Positions 1-9,014 of a stretch of 64,000 nt of DNA are shown one piece after another. Location of the stretch: assembly GCA_023455425.1 (NCBI GenBank), contig JAEYCM010000005.1, positions 1 to 64,000 on the forward strand. Direction: 5' to 3'. Positions within the stretch are counted from its first letter, which is position 1, and each line of letters begins with the position of its first letter. Under the pieces are notes generated by a model. It searched no databases, was not told the origin of the DNA, and worked only from the letters and a program-made list of their open reading frames with translations. The translations under genes were made by a program, and so were the position numbers. Source of the DNA: Bacillota bacterium. GTDB lineage: Bacteria > Bacillota > Clostridia > Christensenellales > CAG-138.

Positions 1-48
1 GTTTGCTATCCTGTAATAAGAAGAATCAATATGGAGGTACATGTTCAG

Positions 49-894
49 ATGAAACCCGAACTCAAGCGGGAGCTGAAGGATTTCGCACTCCAGATCCGCA
101 TCGCCTGCCTTGAAGAGCTTAAGTCCCTGGGCTTTGGCCATGTGGGCGGCTCGTTAAGCATTACGGATGTTCTGGCGGTTCTTTATGGCTCTGTTATGAA
201 GATTGACCCGAAAAACCCCTCCTGGCCCGAGCGCGACAAGCTCGTCTGCTCCAAAGGCCACGCGGGCCCGGCGGTGTACGCCACCTTGGCGCTCAAGGGG
301 TATTTCCCGCAGGATATGCTCTCTACCCTCAACAAGCCCGGCACGTCGCTCCCCAGCCACTGTGACCGGAACAAGACCCCCGGCGTTGATATGACAACCG
401 GCTCTCTGGGCCAAGGCACTTCCCTTGCGGTTGGCCTTGCATTGGGCGATCAGCTCAAGGGCCGCGGCAACCGCGTGTTCCTCATCACGGGGGACGGCGA
501 ACTGAACGAAGGCCAGGTATGGGAAGCGGCCACGTTTGCGGCTGCGCGCAAGGTCAGTAACCTCATCTGGTTTATCGACGACAACAAGAAACAGCTTGAC
601 GGCCCCACGGACGTGATCCTGCCCCAGGGCGATATTGCCGCGAAGTTTGAAGCTTTTGGCTTTGACACGCAGCACATCCCCGGCAACGACATCGAAGCGA
701 TCTATGAAGCAATCGAGCGCACCGCTGCCGTTACCGACAAGCCCCATGCCATCGTGCTTGATACCATCAAGGGCGCGGGCGTCAAGGCGATAGAGGAAAC
801 GCTCAACAACCACTCCATGGCTGTGAAGGCGGAAGTGTTTGACAGTTGGATTGAAGGCGTCAAGGCAGACCTTGCGGCGCTTCGCGCTGAGTAA
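49..894 (+). CDS. Transketolase, N-terminal (ThDP-binding) subunit
   Basis: First half of a split transketolase. It binds thiamine diphosphate and Mg2+ and, with the next gene, moves two-carbon ketol units in the non-oxidative pentose phosphate pathway in the cytoplasm. Visible signatures are GHVGGSLS near the N terminus, SKGHAGPAVYA, TGSLGQGTSLAVG, and the ThDP motif GDGELNEGQVWEAA followed by IDDNKKQLDG. The length (281 aa) is normal for this subunit. I start at 49 because GGAGG at 33-37 is correctly spaced for that ATG, whereas the ATG at 31 overlaps the Shine-Dalgarno sequence. It lies 12 bases before the C-terminal subunit. Anything upstream is cut off by the window edge. Confidence 0.93.
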   Translation: MKPELKRELKDFALQIRIACLEELKSLGFGHVGGSLSITDVLAVLYGSVMKIDPKNPSWPERDKLVCSKGHAGPAVYATLALKGYFPQDMLSTLNKPGTSLPSHCDRNKTPGVDMTTGSLGQGTSLAVGLALGDQLKGRGNRVFLITGDGELNEGQVWEAATFAAARKVSNLIWFIDDNKKQLDGPTDVILPQGDIAAKFEAFGFDTQHIPGNDIEAIYEAIERTAAVTDKPHAIVLDTIKGAGVKAIEETLNNHSMAVKAEVFDSWIEGVKADLAALRAE

Positions 895-906
895 GGAGGA
901 AAGCAT

Positions 907-1869
907 ATGAAAATCGTTTATAACGGCACCATGGATCCTGTTGCTTTCAAGGATCTCTTAGGCGAAAACATCCCCAAGCTCATTGAAAACGATCCGGACG
1001 TCATTTATCTGGACGCGGATCTGATGAGCTGTATCGGCACGATGAAGTTTTCCCAGGCCAACCCGGACAAGGCCATCAACTGCGGTATTTCCGAAGCGAA
1101 CATGATCGGCGTCGCCTGCGGCCTTGCAGCCGCCGGCTTCAAGCCTATCGCCCACACGTTTGGCCCCTTCGCTTCCCGCCGCGTGTATGATCAGGTATTT
1201 CTTTCCGCGGGTTACGCCAGGAACGATATTACCGTGCTCGGCACCGACCCCGGCGTCTGCGCGGCTTACAACGGCGGCACGCATATGCCGTTTGAAGACG
1301 TTGCGCTCTACCGCGCCCTCCCCACCGCGACGGTATTTGATATTGCAGATACCGCGCAGTTGCTTGATGTGCTCACCCAGGCAAAGGACCTGCCGGGCGT
1401 CAAATACATCCGCGTTGGCCGCAAGAACAATGCCAAGGTGTACGAAGACGGCAGCAAGTTCCCCATCGGTAAGGGCATCACGCTGCGCGAGGGCAAGGAT
1501 GCCGTTGTATTTGCAACTGGCATCATGATCCATGAAGCGCTGCAGGCGGCAGAAGCACTCTCTAAGGAAGGCATTGAAATCACGGTAGTCGATCTTTTCA
1601 CCATCAAGCCGATCGACGAAGACTGCATCGTTAAGTACGCAAAGGAAACCGGCGCTGTCGTCACGGCGGAAAACCACAACAAAATCGGCGGGCTATTTAG
1701 CGCCGTGAGCGAAGTGCTTGCCCGCAAGCTCCCCACACCCGTGGAATACGTAGCGGTGGAGGACACCTATGGCCAGGTCGGCCCGCAGGATTACCTCCAG
1801 CAGGCCTATGACCTCACCAAGGAGAACGTCATCCGCAAGGTCAAGGCCGTTCTCGCGCGCAAGAAGTAA
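907..1869 (+). CDS. Transketolase, C-terminal subunit
   Basis: Second half of the split transketolase: the pyrimidine-binding domain (around residues 15-180) and the C-terminal transketolase domain (around 190-310). Visible signatures are DADLMSCIG, NCGISEANMIGVACGLA with the catalytic glutamate of the ThDP pyrimidine domain, FASRRVYDQV, and the late TAENHNKIGGLFSAV. The 320-aa length is normal. An AGGAGG site sits just before the ATG. It forms a two-gene unit with the N-terminal subunit and is followed by a good intrinsic terminator, so the operon ends here. Split transketolases are common in anaerobic Bacillota. Confidence 0.93.
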   Translation: MKIVYNGTMDPVAFKDLLGENIPKLIENDPDVIYLDADLMSCIGTMKFSQANPDKAINCGISEANMIGVACGLAAAGFKPIAHTFGPFASRRVYDQVFLSAGYARNDITVLGTDPGVCAAYNGGTHMPFEDVALYRALPTATVFDIADTAQLLDVLTQAKDLPGVKYIRVGRKNNAKVYEDGSKFPIGKGITLREGKDAVVFATGIMIHEALQAAEALSKEGIEITVVDLFTIKPIDEDCIVKYAKETGAVVTAENHNKIGGLFSAVSEVLARKLPTPVEYVAVEDTYGQVGPQDYLQQAYDLTKENVIRKVKAVLARKK

Positions 1870-1884
1870 GCAGCACACCATTTA

Positions 1885-1916
1885 CAGGCCTGCGGCATAG
1901 CCCGCGGGCCTGTTTT
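1885..1916 (+). terminator. Intrinsic terminator of the transketolase operon
   Basis: Inverted repeat CAGGCC...GGGCCTG with an inner GC-rich stem, followed by TGTTTTTG. It lies 16 bases after the transketolase stop codon and is oriented to end that transcript. Confidence 0.8.
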
Positions 1917-2053
1917 TGTATCCATGCGTTCCCGTGTTTGTTGTATGTACATCCTGTGATAGAATAGGTTGTAATAAAAGCTGTTCCAGATATACATCTA
2001 TCTTATCGAACAAACCGGTTCCAAATAAAGAAAGCCGAATTGGGGGAACGCAT

Positions 2054-3670
2054 ATGCAGACCTTGCTCAAAAACGGAACAATCGTTGACGGCAGCTTAAA
2101 AGCCGCATATCTTGGAAGCCTTGTGCTGGAAGGAGAGGCCATCCTCTCCGTGCTGCCGGGCCAAGCGCCTGAAGGCTTTGATGGGACCGTGATCGATTGT
2201 ACCGGCCTTACCATCGCGCCCGGATTCATCGATGCCCATTCCCATAACGACTGGTATGCCGCGCGCTACAACCCAATCCCCTATTTTATGCCGTTTGTGG
2301 AGCAGGGTATCACCACGCAGGTGACCGGGAACTGCGGGTTCTCTCCTTTCGGATATCGGGAAGGTACGCCGCATCGCGCTCTTTTGGGAAGTGGTCTCTT
2401 TGCGGTGGGCGATGCGCCGGACGCTTCCTTCCACACGTTTTCCGGCTGGCGGGAGGAGGCCCAAAAGCGCACGCCGCTCAATCTGATTCCGTTACAGGGA
2501 CACGGCTCCATCCGTATCGGCCTGAGCGGGTATGAAAACCGTCCCCTTACGCCGGAGGAACTAAAGCTGCGCTTAGAGAAGCTGGAGGAATCGATGGAGC
2601 AGGGCGTATTCGGCCTTTCCTACGGACTGATGTATGAGCCGGACCGATATGCTTCTACAGGAGAACTTTCTTCCGGCGCACGCCTCACCGCCAAGCGCAA
2701 TAAGATTTTAACAGTGCACGCCCGCGCGTGTTCCGCCGCCTCCACCTCCTATAGCCCGCCGTTTGGCGGCAGGGCGCATAATCTCAGAGCGCTTGATGAG
2801 ATGCTGCTGCTCGCACGGGAAACCGGCGTAAAGCTGCAATATTCCCATCTGATCTTCGTGGGCCAATCCTCCTGGAAAACGGTAGACGAAAGCCTTGCCC
2901 TCATTGATCGCGCGCGTGCGGACGGCGTAGATGTGCAATACGACCTTTACGCTATGACGTTTGGCGTTTCCGTCATCACGGTGGTGCTTCCAAGCTGGTA
3001 TCTTTCCCTGCCGGAAAGCAGGAAGCGCTCGCGCTCCGTCCGCACGCGCCTGGCGCTTGAAATCGGCCTGACCACGCGCATACTGGGCTTTGGCTTTTCG
3101 GATATGCAGATCGCCTGGCTGGGAGAAGGCCACGAGGCGCTCTGCGGCAAACGCGTAACCGAAATCGCAAAGCTCTGGAACGTCTCGGAATTGGACGCCT
3201 ACCTGCGCCTTGTGGACATGAGCAATGGAAAAGGCCGGGTGAACATGTACCGGTACTACAGCGAGCCTATCATTTACCGGCTGATGCGGCATGAACCCTC
3301 GTTGTTTATGACGGACGCATGGATCGAGGAAAAGGGCGTGCAGAATGCCGCCGCCTACTCCTCTTTTGTAAAATTCCTGCAGTGGGCCAAAGACGGAACA
3401 AGCGGCCTCACGTTAGAACAGACCATCCGCAAAATGACGGGCGCCACAGCGGATCGCTTTGGCATAACGGACCGCGGCTATTTAAGGGAAGGGCTTGCGG
3501 CGGATGTAACGGTATTTGATTTTGACCGCATCGCCGCAACGGACGACCTGCCCGAACAGCCGGAAGGCATCGCGCATGTATTCGTCAACGGGAGGCATGT
3601 ACTTATAAACGGCAAAACGGACCACGCGCGTTTTGCGGGCGCGGGCACCGTGTTATGCGCCACGCGTTAA
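2054..3670 (+). CDS. N-acyl-D-amino-acid deacylase / amidohydrolase family protein
   Basis: Metal-dependent amidohydrolase of the D-aminoacylase/dihydroorotase-like superfamily, 538 aa. The first metal-ligand motif is IDAHSHNDW, the family-typical GNCGFSPFG follows, and the C-terminal end GLAADVTVFDFDRI...VFVNGRHV is the usual refolded beta-sandwich. It probably removes the acyl group from N-acyl-D-amino acids, but the sequence does not fix the substrate and a related hydantoinase-like activity is possible. I choose ATG 2054: it follows GGGGGAACGCAT, while the longer frame from 1916 would run through the preceding terminator. The gene stands alone. No signal peptide is visible, so it should be cytoplasmic. 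Confidence 0.82.
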   Translation: MQTLLKNGTIVDGSLKAAYLGSLVLEGEAILSVLPGQAPEGFDGTVIDCTGLTIAPGFIDAHSHNDWYAARYNPIPYFMPFVEQGITTQVTGNCGFSPFGYREGTPHRALLGSGLFAVGDAPDASFHTFSGWREEAQKRTPLNLIPLQGHGSIRIGLSGYENRPLTPEELKLRLEKLEESMEQGVFGLSYGLMYEPDRYASTGELSSGARLTAKRNKILTVHARACSAASTSYSPPFGGRAHNLRALDEMLLLARETGVKLQYSHLIFVGQSSWKTVDESLALIDRARADGVDVQYDLYAMTFGVSVITVVLPSWYLSLPESRKRSRSVRTRLALEIGLTTRILGFGFSDMQIAWLGEGHEALCGKRVTEIAKLWNVSELDAYLRLVDMSNGKGRVNMYRYYSEPIIYRLMRHEPSLFMTDAWIEEKGVQNAAAYSSFVKFLQWAKDGTSGLTLEQTIRKMTGATADRFGITDRGYLREGLAADVTVFDFDRIAATDDLPEQPEGIAHVFVNGRHVLINGKTDHARFAGAGTVLCATR

Positions 3671-3744
3671 ACGTATATGACATTCACCGGTTCCTTGTAT
3701 GACGCATAGTATATACCAAAACCCATATGGAGGATCTCGTATAT

Positions 3745-4131
3745 ATGCAAGGAACAAGATTGATTTTTAGAACCGCACCCGGCTCGGTTGCCATTCCCGC
3801 CGGAACCACATTAGATTTGACCGCCCGCTTCCCTCGGGGCGTATGCGTTTCCGCTTATCCCTCCATCCGCATGGCGTGCGCGAGCCGCCCCACTTCCAAC
3901 GTCCCAGTGACATTGCGGCTTGTGGTTATGGCCGGAGAGGAAGGGGTAACATACCTTGACCAATTCACATTACTTCCGGGCGGGCCTCACTCCCTGGCCT
4001 ATGATGTTCCCGGCGTAGGGATCAAGGTATATGCGGAAGCCGCCGCCGGCACGGGCAATGCATACGTAGACTTCTTGCTTTATGGGTACGCGCCTTATCT
4101 CTCAACACGCAACACTATTTGCAGCATTTAG
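3745..4131 (+). CDS. Small hypothetical protein, predicted beta-rich
   Basis: A 128-aa protein I do not recognise. It has no signal peptide, no cysteine cluster and only a single short charged stretch. The composition (many V, A, G, P, T, alternating hydrophobics such as VPVTLRLVVMAG and HSLAYDVPGVGIKVYAE) suggests a small beta-sandwich, loosely like proteins that bind surfaces or sugars. I start at ATG 3745 because GGAGG at 3729-3733 sits 11 bases upstream; the in-frame ATG at 3727 overlaps that site. It is followed by a clear terminator, so it is probably a single-gene transcript. Function unknown. Confidence 0.6.
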   Translation: MQGTRLIFRTAPGSVAIPAGTTLDLTARFPRGVCVSAYPSIRMACASRPTSNVPVTLRLVVMAGEEGVTYLDQFTLLPGGPHSLAYDVPGVGIKVYAEAAAGTGNAYVDFLLYGYAPYLSTRNTICSI

Positions 4132-4543
4132 CCGTATGATGATGTAAAGAAAAGCCGCCTGATCCTGGCGGCTTTTTTAGTGCCGCTGACAACGTCCTGC
4201 TGACTTTATCAGCGGGTTTTCTTTCGGTTAAAATGCCGCTCATGGTTGCATTTTTTCTAAATCTGACGCGCATGTCGTCAGATTTGACTGAAGATGGGAT
4301 TGCGATCCCCACACCCCTAAGGAGACAATATTTTCTGGCGACGCGCCCCACCTACATTTTTCTCTATCGAATTTTTGAAAAAGATCCATGAAATTTCAAC
4401 CGGTTCCGTAAAATTTTATTCCGTTTTTCCGCAGCTGATTTTGGCAAACATAAATAGTGCATATGCAATCGCGTATGCTTATCATCCGGCGCATGTTCGG
4501 GGCAATTCGCGAAAAGCGTATGCATTGAAAAGGAGGATAAAAA
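4132..4543. other. Intergenic region with a perfect 10-bp dyad
   Basis: About 410 bases without a gene. Besides the terminator at 4150-4179 it holds a perfect inverted repeat, AAATCTGACG at 4259-4268 and CGTCAGATTT at 4276-4285, with a 7-base spacer and no T-run on either side. It therefore looks more like an operator or RNA hairpin than a terminator. The rest shows nothing I can assign apart from the promoter and leader space of the next gene. Confidence 0.5.
4150..4179 (+). terminator. Intrinsic terminator after the small beta-rich gene
   Basis: Stem AAAGCCGCC / GGCGGCTTT with a short loop, then a run of six T. A weaker second hairpin (GCTGA/TCAGC followed by TTTT) lies at about 4199-4220. 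Confidence 0.85.
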
Positions 4544-4987
4544 ATGAAAAAACTCATTTCTTTCCTGTCCATTTTCATTCTGTCCGCCGCGCTATCCGGC
4601 CCGGCGCTTGCCTCAAGCGCAATCATGCCGGGCACAAATGTGTCCGCCGGGGTGTCGGAAGCGCAAAGAGTACATCGGCATGGAAAAGGCCGATTTGACG
4701 AAAAACACGCCAAAGCGTTTGTCGACGGGCTTGTAGCCGACAATGTCATCCCCCGTGAAACGGGAGACAAGCTGCTTGCGTATTTCAGCCAAAAACGGGA
4801 AGCGCACAAAGCTGAACGGGACAAGCTCAAATCCATGACCGAGGAAGAGCGCAAGGCCTATTTTGAGGAGCAAAAAGCCAAACGGGAAGCGGACGGACCG
4901 TTTGCTGAGCTCGTGAAAAACGGGACCTTGACAAAGGCGCAGGCCGAGGCCGTCGCCAAGGCGCTGCGGGAATACAAAAAGAAATAA
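4544..4987 (+). CDS. Exported small helical protein (DUF2680/YckD-like)
   Basis: A 147-aa secreted protein. Residues 1-24 form a standard signal peptide (MKK, hydrophobic core, cleavage near ALA-SS). The mature part is charged and helical, with K/E/R-rich stretches such as MTEEERKAYFEEQKAKR (a probable coiled coil) and two helix-loop units (VADNVIPRETGDKLLAYF, VKNGTLTKAQAEAVAKALR) that resemble the two-helix units of small YckD/DUF2680-type exported proteins. That family has no settled function, and the match is from memory. A strong AAGGAGG site precedes the ATG. A pair of hairpins follows the gene. Confidence 0.6.
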   Translation: MKKLISFLSIFILSAALSGPALASSAIMPGTNVSAGVSEAQRVHRHGKGRFDEKHAKAFVDGLVADNVIPRETGDKLLAYFSQKREAHKAERDKLKSMTEEERKAYFEEQKAKREADGPFAELVKNGTLTKAQAEAVAKALREYKKK

Positions 4988-5015
4988 CTTCTTATAGAAT
5001 TCCCGCGCTGCAAAA

Positions 5016-5085
5016 GACCCGGCAGGGGACGCGCCCCGCCGGGTCACATCATTACCCCTTGCTTTTCTTAAAGCAAGGGGTCTCT
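5016..5085 (+). terminator. Two consecutive hairpins between convergent genes
   Basis: The first stem is GACCCGGC (5016-5023) with GCCGGGTC (5038-5045), having an inner GGGG/CCCC extension. The second is CCCCTTGCTTT (5055-5065) with AAAGCAAGGGG (5070-5080), followed by TCTCTTT. They separate the + strand exported-protein gene from the - strand acetyltransferase gene and probably terminate from the left. Confidence 0.6.
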
Positions 5086-5088
5086 TTA

Positions 5089-5793
5089 CTATTTCAGCCA
5101 GGCAATCGTATTTTCAGATATTGTGTACCCAAGCTTCTTTTGCAGTTCCAGAGAGGGCGTATTCCCCACCACGATCTGTCCAAACGGAACAAAGCCCGCC
5201 GCTAAATGCGCATTGGTCTTATAGGCTTCCAGCTTTTCGCCAAGCCCCCGCCGTCTAAACTGCGGCAGGATTTCCAGCATGCCGATGGATCCTTCCGCAT
5301 GCTCCCCAATAAAGCCCGCAAGCTCGCCCGCCACGTACGCTCCATATAAAATGCCCGCATTGAGCCGCTCCAAAAGGTAACCGTCGTCCAGTTTATGGGA
5401 ATACCAGTCTTGCACAAACTTCAGATGGCGTTCATCCAGCCGTTCTATATGGACGCCTTCATATTGCATCGCGACGGGTTCTTTTTTCAGATACGCCGCT
5501 TGTACGCAGGCAAGGGAAGCCTTCAGGCCGAGCATTTTTTCTGCAAGCGGAATATAGAACGGCTGGTGAGCCACAAACAATTCCGCGCTTTTGATGAGGG
5601 CGAGCATCCTGTGCGCCGTTTCCTGCTCCTGTGCGCTCATCATGTAGACTTCCGATGCGGTATGATACAGCAGGACGCCTTTGGGGGATGCCCCCAAAAT
5701 ATCCATTTTGTCGCGCCGAATAGCTTCGAGCATATCAATGTGCAGCAGCGCATCCTGCTGAAGGTAGTTGAGAGCCTGTTGCAGTTTTTCCAT
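5089..5793 (-). CDS. GNAT family N-acetyltransferase
   Basis: A 234-aa protein with a C-terminal GNAT fold. The acetyl-CoA pyrophosphate-binding loop is visible as LPQFRRRGLGEKLE (around residues 177-190), followed by the late strand/helix GQIVVGNTPSLELQKKLGY typical of GNAT enzymes. The N-terminal ~110 residues are helical and less conserved and may form a substrate-recognition domain. The substrate is unknown. It lies 11 bases after the stop of ppk on the same strand, so it is probably co-transcribed with ppx-ppk. Start supported by AAGGA 8 bases upstream of the ATG. Confidence 0.8.
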   Translation of the reverse strand: MEKLQQALNYLQQDALLHIDMLEAIRRDKMDILGASPKGVLLYHTASEVYMMSAQEQETAHRMLALIKSAELFVAHQPFYIPLAEKMLGLKASLACVQAAYLKKEPVAMQYEGVHIERLDERHLKFVQDWYSHKLDDGYLLERLNAGILYGAYVAGELAGFIGEHAEGSIGMLEILPQFRRRGLGEKLEAYKTNAHLAAGFVPFGQIVVGNTPSLELQKKLGYTISENTIAWLK

Positions 5794-5804
5794 ACGTCAG
5801 ATCC

Positions 5805-7952
5805 TTATTTCTTTTTTATAAACAGCCCCCTTACGTCAAAATAACGTCTCAGTCCGGTCCCTTTTACGGCAGGCTGTTTGACGGAATTCCGTACCATTGC
5901 CTCCCGGATAAAGAACTCCTGGCTGTTAAATTCGTTGTCGGTTGCGGCAATCCGCTTGACATAGTTGCCGTCGGGCAGCATGTCGCTGGCTTTCACGTTA
6001 TCGGCAAGCGCGTGCAACAACAGTTGCTCAATCCTGTCGGCAAGCCGCATATCTAGTATGGGGCACGCAATTTCAACCCGGCGCTCCGTATTCCTGGTCA
6101 TAAAATCCGCGGAAGAGAGATAGACCATTCGGTCCGCGCCCGCGCCGAAAAGATAGACGCGCGAATGCTCCAGAAACCTGCCCACGATGCTGATGACGGA
6201 AATATTCTCTGTCAGCCCTTTAATCCGCGGAATGATGCAGCAAATCCCGCGCACGATCATATCGATCTTCACGCCGGCTTTTGAGGCTTCCGAAAGCTTG
6301 TCTATGACGTCCTTATCCGTAATGGAATTGATCTTGATGATGATCCTGCCATCCCTGCCTTTTTCGGCTTCCCGTTCAATCAGATCCATCACCCTGGTCT
6401 TGAAACTCATGGGCGCCACAAGCAGATGCCTGTATTCCCCGTCAATGTTGTCGAGGTCCATGTTTTTGAAAAAATTGACCGCGTCCAGGCCGATCTCCTC
6501 GTTGGCGGTGATGAGGGCAAGGTCCGTATACAGTTCGGCTGTTTTTTCGTTGAAGTTCCCGGTACCGACCTGCGTGATATAGTAAAATCTGCCCTTTTCT
6601 TTTCTGGTTATGAGGCATATCTTGGAGTGCACCTTGTAGATGCCGCAGCCGTAAATAACCCGGCAGCCCGCTTTTTCCAGCCTGTTTGCCCACTCGATAT
6701 TGTTTTGTTCATCAAACCTGGCGCGAAGCTCCATGACCACCGTAACATCCTTGCCGCTCTCCGCGGCCATGATGAGGCTTTCAGCCAGCTTTGATTCCTT
6801 TGCAATGCGGTAAAGCGTAATCTTGATGGAAATAACGCTTTCATCCTCCGCCGCCTCGCGCACAATATCCAAAAACGGCCGGATGCTTTCATATGGATAG
6901 GAAAGAAGCATGTCCTCTTTCTCAACCGCACGCAGCATGCTGCCCCGCCTTTTCAGCGAATCCGGATAACACGGGGCCGTGTTGGGAAAAAACAGCTTCC
7001 TTTTCTGTTCCTCCGGAAGCTTTGCGGCAATTTCGCCGATATAGGAAAGGTCCAGCGGCGAGCCGGATACAAATACCTGCCTTTCCTCCAAATGCAGCTT
7101 CTGGCACAAAAAGCGCAGGAGCTCCCGGCCTATGCCATTGTACACCTCCAGGCGGACCGCCGCAAGGCGGTTGCGCTTTTTGAGGATCTCCTTCATATAC
7201 TGCCGGTAATCAATGTCTTCATCGCCGAAATCCTGCTCGATGCCGATATCCGCGTTTCTGGTGACGCACAGCACGGTCTTTTCCGTAACATGGTAGATTT
7301 CGAATATCCGCTCCGCATAGTAGAGGATAATATCTTCCGCCAGCACATAATGTACGCCGTCCTGCGGCAGAAACACCACGCGTGGAAACACAGGGTTCAC
7401 CGGAACGAGCCCGTACAGGCTTGTATTCTTTTTGTGTAATACGGCGGCGACATAGAGCTTTTTATTAGCCAGATGCGGAAACGGATGATGCACATCGATG
7501 ATCTGCGGGGAAAGCATGGGCTGCAGTTCGGTTTTAAAATACGCCTCCACAAAGCGCCTGCCCCGCTCATCGAGCTGATCGATCCCAACGCGCCCGACGG
7601 AATAGGTGAAGAGGCCCTTGCTCAACGTCCGGTATGTATAATCCTTCAATAAATAGAGCGGTCGAGTCGCTTCAAACACTGCGTCAAGCTGCTCCTGGGC
7701 CGTCATGCCGGATTTATTGTCGACAGGCATACTGTCCAGCAGCGTCTGATCCAACAGGCTTCCCACGCGGATCATATAGAACTCATCCAAATTGCTGACG
7801 AATATGGACAGGAACTTCAGCTGTTCAAAAAGCGGATTGCGCTCGGACATCGCTTCCTCAAGCACCCGCTGGTTGAATTTGAGCCAGCTTAACTCCCGGT
7901 TGAGCGTATATGGATAACTCTCCCCCGCTCCATTTTGGTTACCCAAGCGCAT
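5805..7952 (-). CDS. ppk: Polyphosphate kinase 1
   Basis: A 715-aa PPK1, which reversibly polymerises the gamma-phosphate of ATP into inorganic polyphosphate. The domain order is normal: N-terminal helical domain (YTLNRELSWLKFNQRVLEEA), head domain, and two phospholipase-D-like catalytic domains. The autophosphorylated histidine is H442 in KVHSKICLI, and Mg/phosphate-binding arginines are in LYRIAKES (R382) and RARFDEQNN (R412). The annotated ATG overlaps the last 14 bases of ppx. The Shine-Dalgarno sequence GGGGGAGG directly abuts this ATG, so a TTG two codons later is a possible true start. It is translationally coupled to the exopolyphosphatase, so synthesis and breakdown are made from one mRNA. 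Confidence 0.95.
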   Translation of the reverse strand: MRLGNQNGAGESYPYTLNRELSWLKFNQRVLEEAMSERNPLFEQLKFLSIFVSNLDEFYMIRVGSLLDQTLLDSMPVDNKSGMTAQEQLDAVFEATRPLYLLKDYTYRTLSKGLFTYSVGRVGIDQLDERGRRFVEAYFKTELQPMLSPQIIDVHHPFPHLANKKLYVAAVLHKKNTSLYGLVPVNPVFPRVVFLPQDGVHYVLAEDIILYYAERIFEIYHVTEKTVLCVTRNADIGIEQDFGDEDIDYRQYMKEILKKRNRLAAVRLEVYNGIGRELLRFLCQKLHLEERQVFVSGSPLDLSYIGEIAAKLPEEQKRKLFFPNTAPCYPDSLKRRGSMLRAVEKEDMLLSYPYESIRPFLDIVREAAEDESVISIKITLYRIAKESKLAESLIMAAESGKDVTVVMELRARFDEQNNIEWANRLEKAGCRVIYGCGIYKVHSKICLITRKEKGRFYYITQVGTGNFNEKTAELYTDLALITANEEIGLDAVNFFKNMDLDNIDGEYRHLLVAPMSFKTRVMDLIEREAEKGRDGRIIIKINSITDKDVIDKLSEASKAGVKIDMIVRGICCIIPRIKGLTENISVISIVGRFLEHSRVYLFGAGADRMVYLSSADFMTRNTERRVEIACPILDMRLADRIEQLLLHALADNVKASDMLPDGNYVKRIAATDNEFNSQEFFIREAMVRNSVKQPAVKGTGLRRYFDVRGLFIKKK

Positions 7953-8850
7953 CCTCCCCCGCTAACACTCTTGAAATCAGATATCCTTCCCTTACACCGT
8001 GTTTACTCACATAGATCTGCTGTGCGCCGGTTTGCAAAAGCACTTCGTCCAATATCAGAAGCCCCGGCAAAATGGTATGGATACGGTCCGGGATCACACG
8101 CAGAAGCGGCTTATAGCCAAGTGTCTTTGCATTGCCCACGGTGTTGATGAGTTCGTCGACATACCCCGCTTCAAGCGGCGCGCATCCATTGGCGTTCATG
8201 GTTTCCGTATGGTATTTCTTGAGCGCCCGTATGGTGCCGCCTACCCCGCAGATGGTTTTTGTCTCCAGGCCATACAGCCAGTCCACCTGTGCGAGTTCTT
8301 CTCTCACCGCCGCGCGGATGGTTTTGCGTTCTTTTTTATTGGGCAGCAGTTCCTCCACATACGCCAGATACAGGTTAAGGGATCCAACCGGAATGCTGGT
8401 CCCATGCAGTACCCCGCCGTTTTCAAAATAGACCAGCTCCGTACTGCCGCCGCCAATGTCCATATAAAGACCGCTGTCAAGTCTGACCGCGCTGTTTGCG
8501 CCCGTAAAGCCAAAGCGCGCTTCTTCCTCACCGGAAAGCACGTCCGGCATGAGGCCGGTTTCCGTGTAGATACGCTCCACAACCTCCCCTGTGTTGACAA
8601 TGTTGCGCAAAGAAGCGGTCGCAAATATATAGAGTTTTTGTACCCCGATGCAAGAGGCAAGCCTCTGAAACTTCTGTATGGTCTTTATGGCTTTGATACT
8701 GCCATGCGCGTTCATTTTCCCGTTTTCCACATACCCCACCAATCCGGCAAAGCTCTTTTCATTGAGCAGCAAGGAAAACTTCCCGTTTTCGCAGCTATAC
8801 ACACAGAGCCGTATGGTGTTGGAGCCAAGATCAATAATGCCGTAAAGCAC
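7939..8850 (-). CDS. ppx: Exopolyphosphatase / guanosine pentaphosphate phosphatase family (Ppx/GppA)
   Basis: A 303-aa member of the Ppx/GppA family with the ASKHA ATPase fold. Phosphate-loop signatures are IDLGSNTIRLCVYS at the N terminus, the catalytic GEEEARFGFTGA, and DIGGGSTELVYFENG. It should release phosphate from polyphosphate ends, or possibly hydrolyse pppGpp. The short length corresponds to the N-terminal catalytic unit without the C-terminal HD-like domain of the E. coli enzymes. The start codon is GTG, with GGAGG seven bases upstream. It is the first gene of the ppx-ppk-GNAT operon and overlaps ppk by 14 bases. Confidence 0.9.
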   Translation of the reverse strand: MLYGIIDLGSNTIRLCVYSCENGKFSLLLNEKSFAGLVGYVENGKMNAHGSIKAIKTIQKFQRLASCIGVQKLYIFATASLRNIVNTGEVVERIYTETGLMPDVLSGEEEARFGFTGANSAVRLDSGLYMDIGGGSTELVYFENGGVLHGTSIPVGSLNLYLAYVEELLPNKKERKTIRAAVREELAQVDWLYGLETKTICGVGGTIRALKKYHTETMNANGCAPLEAGYVDELINTVGNAKTLGYKPLLRVIPDRIHTILPGLLILDEVLLQTGAQQIYVSKHGVREGYLISRVLAGEDALG

Positions 8851-8960
8851 CCGTAATCCTCCGTCCGGCTAACGCCTTTGATTATTTTATCATTTTCGCA
8901 AGGAAAAAATCGATTGAGCGCGAGTCAATTCCATGTAAAATCTGCATCATATGCTATTAT

Positions 8961-8999
8961 TATAAAACAAAAACAGGCGGAGCGATTGCTCCGCCTGTA
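8961..8999 (-). terminator. Intrinsic terminator of the FMN-binding lipoprotein gene
   Basis: Perfect 11-bp stem ACAGGCGGAGC (8973-8983) with GCTCCGCCTGT (8988-8998). On the minus strand it is followed by TTTTTGTTTT. It lies just after the stop codon of the lipoprotein gene. Confidence 0.88.
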
Positions 9000-9014
9000 A
9001 AGAGTTGCGTTTGA

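Noticed and set aside
1916..2053. N-terminal extension of the amidohydrolase
   Set aside because: The extension begins inside the transketolase terminator and has no ribosome site; the family start motif begins after ATG 2054.
8000..8856. Long forward open frame opposite ppx
   Set aside because: It is a shadow of ppx; the minus-strand frame has the family motifs and a ribosome site.
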